Notes: generated from the sequence alone by a model not told the origin. Numbered from the stretch's first letter, positions 49,301 to 57,942 are shown. The stretch is 64,000 bases of DNA from Variovorax guangxiensis (GCF_003952165.1 NZ_RXFT01000009.1:1-64000); one strand, 5' to 3'. Program-made: numbers and translations.

Positions 49301-50458
49301 ACGCTCAAGGGCGGCGCCGGCAGTTCGGCGCGCATCGGCGGCCAGAGCGGCAACCGCAGCACCGCCGCCAGCGAGGCCCGCACCGACGGCGGCACCCTTT
49401 CAGCCAGCGGCGAGCTCGCCTGGGGCCCGGCCAGTGGCTCGGCCTCCGGCATCCGCATGGCGCTGCAGGGCCAGCTGCGCGCACTGCGCGTGCTGGTGCG
49501 CACCGACCGGCAGGTCACGCTCTCGGGCGACCTGCAGGCGCGGCTGGACAACGGCCAGTTCACCGTGCGCGGCAAGCTCAGGACCGACCGCGCCGTCATC
49601 ATCCTGCCCGACGAGACCGCGCCCAGCCTGGGCAGCGACGTCGTCGTGCGCTCCGCCGCCAAGGACCGCGAGGCCGCCGAGGCGGCGAAGCGCGAGGCCG
49701 CCCGCGCCGACGCACAGGCCGCGAAGCCGCAGACCGCCAAGCCGCCGGACATCACCGTCGAGTTCGACCTGGGCGACGACTTCGCGGTGCAGGGCCGCGG
49801 CATCACCACGCGCCTCGAAGGCAACCTCGAGATCCGCAGCACCCGGCTCGATGCGCCGCCGCGCATCACCGGCGAGGTGAAGACGGTGAAGGGCCAGTAC
49901 CGCGCCTACGGCCAGCAGCTCGACGTGGAGACCGGCATCGCGCGCTTCAACGGCCCCTTCGACAACCCGGCGCTCGACATCCTCGCGATCCGCCCCAACC
50001 TCTCGCAGCGCGCGGGCGTGCAGATCACCGGCACCGCGCAGTCGCCGCGCGTGAAGCTGTATTCGGAGCCGGCGCTGTCCGATGCCGAGACGCTCTCATG
50101 GGTCGTGCTGGGCCGCGCCTCGGCCACCAGCGGCGGCGAATCGGCGCTGCTGCAGCAGGCCGCGCTGTCGCTGCTCGGCAAGATCGGCGGCGCCTCCACC
50201 GGCGGCAGCCTCGCGAGCCGCTTCGGCCTCGACGAACTCGGCTTCAAGGGCCCGGGCGACGGCGGCGACCTGCGCGAATCGGCAGTGACGCTTGGCAAGC
50301 GCCTGTCGAAGGACTTCTACATCACCTACGAGCGCAGCATCGGCGGCACCTTCGGCACCCTCTTCATCTTCTACGACCTGACGACGCGCCTCACCCTGCG
50401 CGGCCAGGCCGGACAGACGAGCGGCCTCGACCTCATCTACACGGTGAAGTACGACTGA
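46391..50458 (+). CDS. tamB: Translocation and assembly module protein TamB
   Basis: This 1355-aa protein has one N-terminal membrane anchor (VAGLLLAVMLLAAGAWWWLG), a long repetitive beta-rich AsmA/TamB-like body and the C-terminal TamB (DUF490) domain. The latter contains GRGITTRLEGNLEI, VETGIARFNGPFDNPALDI and SWVVLGRAS. It bridges the periplasm to TamA. I chose ATG 46391; the open frame extends 240 bp upstream into tamA but without TamB-like sequence. Length is typical for the family. Confidence 0.93.
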   Translation: MQTDDQKPTPPLPPRRSRARRAVRALAWTVAGLLLAVMLLAAGAWWWLGSNTSLAFALAQAAQRLPAGQTLESRDVSGSLRTGGHIGWLRYQSDSIAVEVNDATIGWQFAPLLQRKVQLGEVHAKQVLIEKRGAPSDRPTEPLEQLALPVEVDLPFRIDELRWAGPPVLQALNLSGSYSYKAAEHALEVKGVDIASGHYSARVKLQGPAPMAIDAALDGRVKAPLAEDHDIDVLAAATVKGTLAGTGARLQVAAELKPAKENADAPMEASLHAQIAPWLPQPVIDAKADLRNVDASSLWPGAPETRLTGTVELQPDADTGPAAWKASADIRNALPGPWDKEKLPLEQLLARVGFDGTSWTISEATVRAGGGRIDAAGKWSPAPSPWQAQATVRGVRPAALHSELAGAPVSGQIKAEQKDSTIAFDASLRAEGGGAGSKALPGFALDRALAQGQWKDQVLDLRTLRIDAQRASVDGRLQVRVAEQAASGKLALALPGGSAQVEGRIAPDSGSGEIKAAIDDADTVQRWVQGLPGMSKMFANAGAKGSAKLDASWQGGWRTIQRRLENPNAPAPRGVAEPSLKAALSVPRLDLTLPSEQPGATNTDIQLRNLQADLAGSLAQATLALKGEAATGTQKFDIDTRASGGIAGAGQWRAALASLKLQAQDSARPGAPWVLELGREVTATIRTASGNAPRLDVEASAASATLRGPVPGTVRIDWQPLRFSQSGAAPNRVFRVQSKGQLQGLPMAWASALGANTALGEYGISGDLMFNGDWDIDAGDTLHAKARLARQSGDIRVQAGEAALVTRITSTGTGTASERTMNSASASGDAPSTPAGLRQAELRLDADGDAVRAVLAWDSERAGKIDAQLDTRVQQRAGGWQWAPDAPLGGTIKAMLPNLGVWSMLAPPGWRIAGTLDANATLSGNRAAPRWNGTLGADKLALRAPVEGLDLRDGRLRATLTGERIEITEFTLKGGAGSSARIGGQSGNRSTAASEARTDGGTLSASGELAWGPASGSASGIRMALQGQLRALRVLVRTDRQVTLSGDLQARLDNGQFTVRGKLRTDRAVIILPDETAPSLGSDVVVRSAAKDREAAEAAKREAARADAQAAKPQTAKPPDITVEFDLGDDFAVQGRGITTRLEGNLEIRSTRLDAPPRITGEVKTVKGQYRAYGQQLDVETGIARFNGPFDNPALDILAIRPNLSQRAGVQITGTAQSPRVKLYSEPALSDAETLSWVVLGRASATSGGESALLQQAALSLLGKIGGASTGGSLASRFGLDELGFKGPGDGGDLRESAVTLGKRLSKDFYITYERSIGGTFGTLFIFYDLTTRLTLRGQAGQTSGLDLIYTVKYD

Positions 50459-50472
50459 AGCGGGAACGGGAG

Positions 50473-50598
50473 CGGACAGCCGAACGCAGAGGTCGCGAAG
50501 GTTGCGCGAAAGTCGCAAAAGGAAAACCAGAAAATGGTTTTCTGTCTCTTCTGCGGCCTCTGCGTAGCTTTTGTATTTCTTCTGCGTTCGGCTGTCCG
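50473..50598. repeat. 126-bp element with perfect 18-bp terminal inverted repeats, copy 1
   Basis: The left end CGGACAGCCGAACGCAGA (50473-50490) is the exact reverse complement of the right end (50581-50598). Inside, AAAACCA and TGGTTTT (50523-50541) form a second stem. A second copy lies at 54996-55119. It looks like a non-coding miniature repeat (MITE- or ERIC-like). Confidence 0.85.
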
Positions 50599-50693
50599 AT
50601 CCCTTCCCCCGGCCCGCTCCCGACTTCGGCCTTGACCCGCGTCTTGCGCGCGTGATAAGAACCGTGCCTCGCCTTCACCGAGGAGCGACCACG

Positions 50694-51008
50694 ATGAAAA
50701 GAGTTGGAGACAAGGGCGAGAGCCTTCGGAACTTTCCAGATGGCTCTCGGACATCCGCCCCGCCGGGGCTCTCGCGCATCGCCCTCACGCGAGGCGCATT
50801 GCGCGGCACGATCGCGCTGATCGCGGGCCTCGCGCTCGTGGCGTCCGTTCCCTACTGGGGCGGCATGCACTTTCCCGTCACCAGCCTCGTGATCTACGTC
50901 GCGGGCATGGTGTTCATCGCGATGCCGCTGTGCCTCTACTACGAGTCCCTGCTCATGGCGCAGGCAGCAGCGTCGCCCGATGGCTGCGAAGTGCCGATGC
51001 CACGATAG
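50694..51008 (+). CDS. Small membrane protein, unknown
   Basis: This 104-aa product has two likely membrane helices (GTIALIAGLALVASVPYWGG and LVIYVAGMVFIAMPLCLYY) after a basic N-terminus. GAGGAGCGACC precedes the ATG at 50694. Its 3' end overlaps the convergent fdsD gene by 56 bp. I do not recognise the family; a real gene is likely from the ribosome binding site and hydrophobic pattern. Confidence 0.55.
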   Translation: MKRVGDKGESLRNFPDGSRTSAPPGLSRIALTRGALRGTIALIAGLALVASVPYWGGMHFPVTSLVIYVAGMVFIAMPLCLYYESLLMAQAAASPDGCEVPMPR

Positions 51009-51201
51009 GCATCAGCTGCGGCGTCTTGCCCGCATCGAAATCGCGCAGCAGCTGGATGCGCATGCTCGGTGCCCAGAACGACTTCAGGTGCGCGGCAATG
51101 GCCTGCGTGGCCGCGCCCGCGTCGCTGGGCGACTGCGCCTGGAAGAAGCTGCCGATCTGGTTGGCCATCTTCACGAGTTGCGCCGATTGATCGTGCTCCA
51201 T
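50953..51201 (-). CDS. fdsD: Formate dehydrogenase delta subunit
   Basis: The 82-aa product (VKMANQIGSFFQAQSPSDAG, then QAIAAHLKSFWAPSMR) matches the small delta subunit of NAD-linked Mo-formate dehydrogenases. It lies at the end of the fds cluster, 40 bp after fdhD. The delta subunit aids complex stability or assembly. Its length and FWAPSMR motif are typical. Confidence 0.88.
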   Translation of the reverse strand: MEHDQSAQLVKMANQIGSFFQAQSPSDAGAATQAIAAHLKSFWAPSMRIQLLRDFDAGKTPQLMPIVASALRSHRATLLPAP

Positions 51202-51241
51202 TTGGTTTCCGGAAAGTTGTAGCGTTGAAAAAGGAAACGGC

Positions 51242-52072
51242 TCAGCGCAGCCGCTGAGGGTGGCTGTACACGCCCAGATCTTCCTGCCGCACGAAGCCCA
51301 CCAGCGTGAGCCCCGCGCGCTGCGCCGTGGTCACCGCGAACGAGGTCGGTGCCGACACGGCGGCCAGCAGCGGCGCGCCGGCCATCGCGGCCTTCTGCAC
51401 CATCTCGAAGCTCGCGCGGCTGGTGACGGCGATGAAACCGCCGGACGCATCGACGTCGTTGGCCGCGAGCGCACCCACCAGCTTGTCGAGCGCGTTGTGG
51501 CGGCCCACGTCCTCGCGCAACCACATCACCTCGCCGTCGGGCGAACACCACGCCGCCGCGTGCACCGCGCCGGTGGCTTCCTGCAAGGTCTGCTGCGAAG
51601 GCAGCTGCGACATCGCCCGGCCGATGGCCTCGCGCTTGAAGCGCACGGCGGCATCGTCGCGCAGCATGGGAATCTCGCGCGACACCTGCGTGAGGCTTTC
51701 GGTGCCGCACAGGCCGCAGCCGGTGCGCCCGGCCATCGAGCGGCGGCGCTGCCTGAGGCGCGCGAAGGCCGCACCCGACACCTGCATGCGCACCGTGAAG
51801 CCCAGCGCCGACTGCTCGGCCTCCACCGAATAGAGCTCATGCGCCGCTTCGAGGATGCCCTCGCTCAGCGAGAAGCCGAGCGCGAAGTCTTCCAGGTCGA
51901 GCGGCGTCGCGAGCATCACCGCGTGCGAGATGCCGTTGTATTCGAGCGCGACCGGCACTTCCTCGGCCACCCAGTCCTGCACGTCGAAGGGCCGGCCGCC
52001 GCGCACGCCGTGCACGGGCAGCAGCTGCGCGCCTTCGCAGAAGCGGACCGTGTCTGCGGCCTGCATGGTCAT
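51242..52072 (-). CDS. fdhD: Formate dehydrogenase accessory sulfurtransferase FdhD (FdsC)
   Basis: This 276-aa cytoplasmic protein has the CGLCGTES motif holding the CxxC cysteines that carry sulfur to the molybdenum cofactor of formate dehydrogenase. VWCSPDGEVMWLREDVGRHNALDK is the conserved family block. It lies between fdsA and fdsD, as in other fdsGBACD clusters. The cofactor would be passed to FdsA, encoded 13 bp upstream. Confidence 0.93.
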   Translation of the reverse strand: MTMQAADTVRFCEGAQLLPVHGVRGGRPFDVQDWVAEEVPVALEYNGISHAVMLATPLDLEDFALGFSLSEGILEAAHELYSVEAEQSALGFTVRMQVSGAAFARLRQRRRSMAGRTGCGLCGTESLTQVSREIPMLRDDAAVRFKREAIGRAMSQLPSQQTLQEATGAVHAAAWCSPDGEVMWLREDVGRHNALDKLVGALAANDVDASGGFIAVTSRASFEMVQKAAMAGAPLLAAVSAPTSFAVTTAQRAGLTLVGFVRQEDLGVYSHPQRLR

Positions 52073-52085
52073 GCGCGATGCATCC

Positions 52086-54956
52086 TCACTTGGCCGGCAC
52101 CGTCTCGTTGCTCTGGTGCGAGGCGGCGGCGAGCAGGTCGTGCTGCGTCCGGTTGAAGCGGCTGTACTCCTGCTGCCATGCCGAAGGCTGCATCACCGGC
52201 GCCACCTGCACCGCCGTGACCTTGTATTCAGGGCAGTTAGTGGCCCAGTCGGAGTTGTCGGTGGTGATCACGTTGGCGCCCGACTCGGGGAAGTGGAAGG
52301 TGGTGTAGACCACGCCCGGCTGCACGCGCTCCGACACCGTGGCGCGCAGCACCGTCTCGCCCGCGCGGCTCTGGATGCCGACCCAGTCGCCTTCCTTCAC
52401 GCCGCGTTCCTCGGCGTCGTGCGGATGGATCTCCAGCCGGTCCTCGCTGTGCCACTGGTTGTTCTCGGTGCGCCGCGTCTGCGCGCCCACGTTGTACTGC
52501 GAGAGGATGCGCCCGGTGGTCAGCAGCAGCGGGAACCTGCGCGTGACCTTCTCGTCGGTCGCCACGTACTGCGTGACGATGAACTTGCCCTTGCCGCGCA
52601 CGAAGCGGTCGATGTGCATGGTGGGCGTGCCGTCGGGCGCGTTCTCGTTGCAGGGCCACTGGATGCTGCCGAGCTCGTCGAGGCGCTTGTAGCTCACGCC
52701 GTGGAAGGTGGGCGTGAGCGCGGCGATCTCGTCCATGATCTCTTCCGGGCTCTGGTAGTCCATCGGATAACCCAGGGCCTGCGCGAGCTTCACCGTCACT
52801 TCCCAGTCGGCATAGCCCGCCTTCGGCGGCATCACCTTGCGCACGCGCGAGATCCGGCGCTCGGCGTTGGTGAAGGTGCCGTCCTTCTCCAGGAAGGAGG
52901 AGCCCGGCAGGAACACGTGCGCGTACTTGGCGGTCTCGTTGAGGAAGATGTCCTGCACCACCACGCATTCCATGGCCATCATCGCGGCGGCCACGTGCTG
53001 GGTGTTCGGGTCGGACTGCACGATGTCCTCGCCCTCGCAGTAGAGGCCCTTGAAGCTGCCGCCGATGGCGGCGTCGAACATGTTGGGAATGCGCAGGCCC
53101 GGCTCGGGGTCGATCGGCACGCCCCAGGCGGCCTCGAACGCGGAGCGCGTGGTGCTGTCCGACACATGGCGGTAGCCCGGCAGCTCGTGCGGGAAGGAGC
53201 CCATGTCGCAGGAGCCCTGCACGTTGTTCTGGCCGCGCAGCGGGTTCACGCCCACGCCTTCCCTGCCCACGTTGCCGGTGACCATCGCGAGGTTGGCGAT
53301 GCCCATCACGGTCGTCGAGCCCTGGCTGTGCTCGGTCACGCCCAGGCCGTAGTAGATGGCGGCGTTGCCGCCGGTGGCGAAGAGCCGTGCGGCCGCGCGC
53401 ATCTCGGCGGCAGGCACGCCGGTGACCGCCTCGGTGGCCTCGGGCGACTGCTCGGGGCGCTCGACGTACGACTTCCATTCCTTGAACGAGGCCGTGTCGC
53501 AGCGCTCGGCCACGAACTCGTCGGCCATCAGCCCTTCGGTCACGATGACGTGCGCCAGCGCGGTGACCACCGCCACGTTGGTGCCGGGGCGCAGCTGCAG
53601 GTGGTGCGCAGCCTGGATGTGCGGCGACTTCACGATGTCGATGCGGCGCGGGTCGACCACGATCAGCTTCGCGCCCTGGCGCAGCCGCTTCTTCATGCGC
53701 GAGGCGAACACCGGATGCCCGTCGGTCGGGTTGGCGCCGATCACCATGATCACGTCGGCCTTGTCGACCGAGGCAAAAGTCTGCGTGCCCGCCGACTCGC
53801 CCAGCGTCTGCTTCAGGCCGTAGCCCGTGGGCGAATGGCACACGCGCGCGCAGGTGTCGACGTTGTTGTTGCCGAAGGCGGCGCGCACCAGCTTCTGCAC
53901 GAGGTAGGTCTCCTCGTTGGTGCAGCGCGAGGATGTGATGCCGCCGATGGAGTCGCGGCCGTACTTGGCCTGCAGGCGCTTGAACTCGCTGGCCGCATAG
54001 CCGAGCGCGGTCTCCCAGCTCACCTCCTGCCACGGGTCGCTGATGTTCTTGCGGATCATCGGCTTGAGCATGCGGTCCTGGTGCGTGGCATAGCCCCAGG
54101 CGAAGCGGCCCTTCACGCAGGAGTGGCCTTCGTTGGCCTTGCCGTCCTTCCACGGCACCATGCGCACGACCTCGTTGCCCTTCATCTCGGCCTTGAACGA
54201 GCAACCTACGCCGCAGTAGGCGCAGGTGGTGATCACGCTGTGCTCGGGCTGGCCTAGCCAGATCACCGACTTCTCCTGCAGCGTCGCAGTGGGGCAGGCC
54301 TCGACGCAGGCGCCGCAGCTCACGCACTCCGAATCCATGAAGGCCTCGTCCTGGCCCGGCGACACGCGCGACTCGAAGCCGCGGCCGCTGATGGTCAGCG
54401 CGAAGGTGCCCTGCGTTTCCTCGCAGGCGCGCACGCAGCGGTTGCACACGATGCACTTCGAGGGGTCGTAGCTGAAGTACGGGTTCGACTCGTCCTTCTC
54501 GCTCTTGAGGTGGTTGGCGCCGTCGAAGCCGTAGCGCACGTTGCGCAGGCCGGTCACGCCCGCCATATCCTGCAGCTCGCAGTTGCCGTTCGCCGAGCAG
54601 GTGAGGCAGTCCAGCGGATGGTCGGAGATGTAGAGCTCCATCACGCCCTTGCGCAGCTCCTGCAGCCTCGGCGTCTGCGTGCGCACCTTCATGCCGGCTT
54701 CGGCGGGCGTGGTGCACGAGGCCGGGAATCCCCGGCGGCCCTCGATCTCGACCAGGCACAACCGGCACGAGCCGAAGGGCTCCAGGCTGTCGGTGGCGCA
54801 GAGCTTTGGCACCTGGATGCCCGCATCCACCGCCGCGCGCATCAGCGAGGTGCCCGCGGGCACCGTGACTTCGTTGCCGTCGATCTCCAGCGTCACCTCG
54901 CGCTCCGATTCGCGCTTGGGGGTGCCGTAGTCGATGTCCTTGAGATGGTTCAACAT
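52086..54956 (-). CDS. fdsA: NAD-linked formate dehydrogenase alpha (molybdenum) subunit
   Basis: The 956-aa subunit has a [2Fe-2S] N-terminal domain (FGSCRLCLVEIEG), [4Fe-4S] motifs (CLTCSANGNCELQ, CIVCNRCVRACEETQG, CVSCGACVEACP) and the CAYCGVGCSF cluster. The bis-MGD domain holds the active-site Cys-His in RVCHSPTGYGL. It oxidises formate to CO2 and passes electrons to FdsB and FdsG. I chose ATG 54956 (MLNHLKDIDYG); a TTG at 54986 is the alternative. It is separated from fdsB by a 124-bp inverted-repeat element (54996-55119). Confidence 0.95.
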   Translation of the reverse strand: MLNHLKDIDYGTPKRESEREVTLEIDGNEVTVPAGTSLMRAAVDAGIQVPKLCATDSLEPFGSCRLCLVEIEGRRGFPASCTTPAEAGMKVRTQTPRLQELRKGVMELYISDHPLDCLTCSANGNCELQDMAGVTGLRNVRYGFDGANHLKSEKDESNPYFSYDPSKCIVCNRCVRACEETQGTFALTISGRGFESRVSPGQDEAFMDSECVSCGACVEACPTATLQEKSVIWLGQPEHSVITTCAYCGVGCSFKAEMKGNEVVRMVPWKDGKANEGHSCVKGRFAWGYATHQDRMLKPMIRKNISDPWQEVSWETALGYAASEFKRLQAKYGRDSIGGITSSRCTNEETYLVQKLVRAAFGNNNVDTCARVCHSPTGYGLKQTLGESAGTQTFASVDKADVIMVIGANPTDGHPVFASRMKKRLRQGAKLIVVDPRRIDIVKSPHIQAAHHLQLRPGTNVAVVTALAHVIVTEGLMADEFVAERCDTASFKEWKSYVERPEQSPEATEAVTGVPAAEMRAAARLFATGGNAAIYYGLGVTEHSQGSTTVMGIANLAMVTGNVGREGVGVNPLRGQNNVQGSCDMGSFPHELPGYRHVSDSTTRSAFEAAWGVPIDPEPGLRIPNMFDAAIGGSFKGLYCEGEDIVQSDPNTQHVAAAMMAMECVVVQDIFLNETAKYAHVFLPGSSFLEKDGTFTNAERRISRVRKVMPPKAGYADWEVTVKLAQALGYPMDYQSPEEIMDEIAALTPTFHGVSYKRLDELGSIQWPCNENAPDGTPTMHIDRFVRGKGKFIVTQYVATDEKVTRRFPLLLTTGRILSQYNVGAQTRRTENNQWHSEDRLEIHPHDAEERGVKEGDWVGIQSRAGETVLRATVSERVQPGVVYTTFHFPESGANVITTDNSDWATNCPEYKVTAVQVAPVMQPSAWQQEYSRFNRTQHDLLAAASHQSNETVPAK

Positions 54957-54995
54957 GTTGGGGGCTTTCACTGAGGCCTGAGGCAAATGCGGGAG

Positions 54996-55119
54996 CGGAC
55001 ATCCGAACGCAGAAGTCGCGAAGATTTCGCAGAAGTCGCAAAGGGAAAACCAAAAATGGTGTTTGTCTCTTCTGCGATCTCTGCGTAGTTTTTGTATTCC
55101 TTCTGCGTTCGGCTGTCCG
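54996..55119. repeat. 124-bp inverted-repeat element, copy 2, between fdsB and fdsA
   Basis: The ends CGGACATCCGAACGCAGA (54996-55013) and TCTGCGTTCGGCTGTCCG (55102-55119) pair with one mismatch. The internal sequence follows that of the copy at 50473-50598 closely (AAGTCGC, GGAAAACCA, TGTCTCTTCTGCG, TTTTTGTATT). The element is transcribed inside the fds operon and may fold into a long stem. Confidence 0.85.
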
Positions 55120-55136
55120 TATCCGGATGCGTCATG

Positions 55137-56696
55137 TCAGGCGGCCTTTCTGTCGGGAGCTTCGATGCCGAAGTCCTGCGGGAAATGGTCGAGCGCCGAG
55201 AGCACCGGGAACGGCGTCATGCCGCCCATGGCGCACAACGAGCCGTGGACCATCGTGTCGCACAGGTCGCGCAGCAGCATCACCTGCTGCGGGCGGTTCT
55301 GGTTGCCGCGGATCTTGTCGATGACCTCCACGCCGCGCGTCGAGCCGATGCGGCAGGGCGTGCACTTGCCGCAGGATTCGAGCGCACAGAACTCCATGGC
55401 GTAGCGCGCGAGCTTCGAGAGGTCGGCCGTGTCGTCGTGCACCACGATGCCGCCATGGCCCACGGTGCCGCCGACGGCTGCGTAGGCCTCGTAGTCCAGC
55501 GGCAGGTCCCACTTCGATTCGGGCAGGTAGGCGCCCAGCGGACCGCCGACCTGCACCGCCTTGATGGGCCGGCCCGAGGCCGAGCCGCCGCCGTAGTCGT
55601 ACAGCAGCTCGCGCAACGTGACGCCGAAGGCCTTCTCGACCAGGCCGCCGTACTTGATGTTGCCCGCCAGCTGCATCGGCAGCGTGCCTCGCGAGCGGCC
55701 CACGCCGTAGTCGCGATAGAAGGCCGCGCCGCGCGCCAGGATCAGCGGCACGCTGGCCAGCGTGATGACGTTGTTGATGAGCGTCGGCTGCCCGAACAGC
55801 CCCTCGATGGCCGGCAGCGGCGGCTTGGCGCGCACGATGCCGCGCTTGCCTTCCAGGCTTTCGAGCAGCGCCGTCTCTTCGCCGCACACGTACGAGCCCG
55901 CGCCCTTGCGCACCGCGAGCGAGAAGCGCTTGCCCGAACGCAGGATGTTGTCGCCGAGGAAGCCCGCCGCCTCCGCGATGCGGATCGCCTCGTTCAGCGT
56001 GGCGATCGCATGCGGATACTCGGAGCGCACGTAGATGTAGCCCTGCGTCGCGCCGGTGGCGAGGCCCGCGATGGTCATGCCCTCGATCAGCATGAAGGGG
56101 TCGCCCTCCATCGTCATGCGGTCGGAGTACGTGCCCGAGTCGCCTTCGTCGGCATTGCAGACGATGTACTTCTGCGCGGCAGCCGTGCCCAGCACCGTCT
56201 TCCACTTGATGCCTGCGGGAAAGGCCGCGCCGCCGCGTCCGCGCAGGCCGGAGTCGAGCACCTGCTGCACGATGTCCTCGGGCGCGAGCGCCAGCGCGCG
56301 GCGCAGGCCGGCGAAGCCCTCGTAGGCCTGGTAGTCGGTGAGCGACACCGGGTCGGTGATGCCCATGCGCGAGAAGGTCAGGCGCTCCTGCTTCTTCAGG
56401 TAAGGGATCTCCTCGGTCGGGCCGAGCGCCAGCGGATGCCTGCCGCCGGTGATGAAGCCCGCGTCGAACAGCCCCGCCACGTCGTCGGGCGTCACCGGGC
56501 CGTAGGCGATGCGGCCGGCGGGCGTGTTCACCTCCACCAGCGGCTCGAGCCAGAACATGCCGCGCGAGCCGTTGCGCACGATCTCCAGCATCAGGCCGCG
56601 CGCCGCTGCCTCCTTCGCGATGCAGCGGGCCACGCGGTCTGCGCCGGCGGCGAGCGCGGCCGAGTCGCGCGGGACGTATACGGTGATGGTGCTCAT
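55137..56696 (-). CDS. fdsB: NAD-linked formate dehydrogenase beta (NADH-binding) subunit
   Basis: This 519-aa diaphorase subunit has an N-terminal thioredoxin-like domain (about 1-110), FMN/NAD-binding motifs GLRGRGGAAFPAGIKW and VCNADEGDSGTYSDR and the C-terminal [4Fe-4S] motif ESCGKCTPCR. It takes electrons from FdsA/FdsG and reduces NAD+. The ATG at 56696 overlaps the fdsG stop (ATGA), so the two are coupled. Confidence 0.95.
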   Translation of the reverse strand: MSTITVYVPRDSAALAAGADRVARCIAKEAAARGLMLEIVRNGSRGMFWLEPLVEVNTPAGRIAYGPVTPDDVAGLFDAGFITGGRHPLALGPTEEIPYLKKQERLTFSRMGITDPVSLTDYQAYEGFAGLRRALALAPEDIVQQVLDSGLRGRGGAAFPAGIKWKTVLGTAAAQKYIVCNADEGDSGTYSDRMTMEGDPFMLIEGMTIAGLATGATQGYIYVRSEYPHAIATLNEAIRIAEAAGFLGDNILRSGKRFSLAVRKGAGSYVCGEETALLESLEGKRGIVRAKPPLPAIEGLFGQPTLINNVITLASVPLILARGAAFYRDYGVGRSRGTLPMQLAGNIKYGGLVEKAFGVTLRELLYDYGGGSASGRPIKAVQVGGPLGAYLPESKWDLPLDYEAYAAVGGTVGHGGIVVHDDTADLSKLARYAMEFCALESCGKCTPCRIGSTRGVEVIDKIRGNQNRPQQVMLLRDLCDTMVHGSLCAMGGMTPFPVLSALDHFPQDFGIEAPDRKAA

Positions 56697-57193
56697 GGGT
56701 TGACCTGCGCGACCAGCGCGTCGAACGTGCGGGGCGTCATGCGCGCATGCGGCTGGTCGTCCAGCGTCATCGCGGGCGAGGAGGCGCACAGGCCGAGGCA
56801 GAAGGCCGGCTCCAGCGTGAACGCGCCGTCCTTCGTGGTGCCGTGCGCGCTGCAGCCCAGACGAAGTTCCGCATGGGCCAGCAGCGCATCGGCGCCCATC
56901 GACTGGCAGGCCTCGGCGCGGCAGATCTGGATCACATGGCGGCCCGCGGGCGCGCTGCGGAAGTGGTGGTAGTAGGTGACGACGCCGTGCACCTCGGCGC
57001 GCGAGAGGTTCTGCGCCTCGGCGATCACCGGCACCGCGTGGGCGGGGATGTAGCCGAGCGCGTCCTGCACGTCGTGCAGTATCGGCAGCAGCGCGCCGGG
57101 TTCGTTCTCGTGCGCCTGCAGGATGCGCTGCACGGCGGCGAGTTCGCTCGCCTCGTGCCCCTGCTGCGCCTGCTGAACCTGTTCTTGTCTCAT
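56693..57193 (-). CDS. fdsG: NAD-linked formate dehydrogenase gamma subunit (NuoE-like)
   Basis: The 166-aa product is a NuoE-like [2Fe-2S] thioredoxin-fold protein with the cysteines in ICRAEACQSMGAD and CLGLCASSPAM. It is the first gene of the fdsG-B-A-fdhD-fdsD cluster. A TTGAC-N4-GTCAA palindrome lies about 160 bp upstream of the start and is a candidate site for an FNR/FixK-type regulator. The cluster lets the cell gain NADH from formate. Confidence 0.94.
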   Translation of the reverse strand: MRQEQVQQAQQGHEASELAAVQRILQAHENEPGALLPILHDVQDALGYIPAHAVPVIAEAQNLSRAEVHGVVTYYHHFRSAPAGRHVIQICRAEACQSMGADALLAHAELRLGCSAHGTTKDGAFTLEPAFCLGLCASSPAMTLDDQPHARMTPRTFDALVAQVNP

Positions 57194-57350
57194 GGTCCGT
57201 CCGATCTGCTCCGCTGCGTGAAGCCTTCAAGGCCTTGCAGGCGGAGCTGTTTTCATCGTGGTTCGTCACGGGTTCGACGTCGCGAATTCGACGCGAATCC
57301 CGTGGTCGTCCGCTTGGGGATCAATGTCGATGAATCGGGCGTCGGGGGCC

Positions 57351-57364
57351 TTGACACAAGTCAA
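57351..57364 (-). promoter_or_regulatory. TTGAC-N4-GTCAA box upstream of fdsG
   Basis: TTGACACAAGTCAA fits the FNR/FixK pattern TTGAY-N4-RTCAA. It lies in the 260-bp gap between the carbonic anhydrase-like gene and fdsG. Two more boxes of the same pattern are at 59566-59579 and 59918-59931. Confidence 0.55.
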
Positions 57365-57400
57365 TTTCCGCCGAAACAAGCACGGTGCCAATGCGCACAA

Positions 57401-57420
57401 ACCCTGCGGGCGCGCAGGGT
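57401..57420 (-). terminator. Possible terminator after the gamma-carbonic anhydrase-like gene
   Basis: ACCCTGCG and CGCAGGGT form an 8-4-8 stem, 34 bp past the stop codon, followed on the minus strand only by TTTG. It is a weak candidate. Confidence 0.4.
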
Positions 57421-57453
57421 TTCGCAAGGACCGGGAGAACTGCCTGAAAGACC

Positions 57454-57942
57454 CTATCGGGCGGAGGCTTCGCGCGCCCTGCGCAGCTGCGCTTCGGCTT
57501 CTTCGTCGCCCACCTCGCCGGTGACCTTCGCGGGGCGGCCCGCGATGCGCGAACGGTCGGGAAAGACCTTGCCTTCGGTGAGCAGCGAACCGGGCTCGAC
57601 GATGCATCCGCGGCCCACCACCGAGCCGTTGAGCGCGACGGTGTTCTCGCCGACGACGGCGCCGTCGCCCACGGTGCAACCGTGCAGCATCACGTGCGGG
57701 CCGACCATCACGTCGGCGCCGATGGTGAGCGGGAAACCGGGGTCGGCATGCAGCATCACGCCCGCCTCCACCTGGCTGCCGCGGCCGACGGTGATGGGCT
57801 CGTTGTCGCCGCGCAGCACCGAGTGCGCGCCGATGCTGCAGCCGGCCGCCAGCACGACCTGGCCGATCACGCTGGCGCTCTCGGCCACTCGGGCGCTGGC
57901 GTCGATGACCGGTTCATGCGCGTCAAGTCGGTAGATCGTCAC
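57454..57942 (-). CDS. Gamma-carbonic anhydrase-like hexapeptide-repeat protein
   Basis: The 162-aa product is a left-handed beta-helix built of hexapeptide repeats (e.g. VIGQVVLAAGCSIGAHSVLR, IGADVMVGPHVMLHGCTVGD). Such proteins form trimers with Zn/Fe/Co sites; some hydrate CO2, others have unknown roles. Histidines in AHSVLRGD, LHADPG and GPHVMLHG could be the metal ligands. It lies between formate dehydrogenase and the OxlT-type transporter genes, where CO2/bicarbonate handling would make sense. That link is inferred. Confidence 0.85.
   Translation of the reverse strand: MTIYRLDAHEPVIDASARVAESASVIGQVVLAAGCSIGAHSVLRGDNEPITVGRGSQVEAGVMLHADPGFPLTIGADVMVGPHVMLHGCTVGDGAVVGENTVALNGSVVGRGCIVEPGSLLTEGKVFPDRSRIAGRPAKVTGEVGDEEAEAQLRRAREASAR

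Noticed and set aside
50473..55119. The two inverted-repeat elements as ends of an insertion sequence or composite transposon carrying fdsA
   Set aside because: Each is a complete short element with its own inverted ends, and the genes between them are core fds genes in normal order without a transposase.
57375..57392. Minus-strand TGGCAC-N5-TTGT upstream of fdsG as a sigma-54 promoter
   Set aside because: The -24 part is good but the -12 GC is replaced by GT, and it lies about 180 bp from fdsG. Too weak to call.
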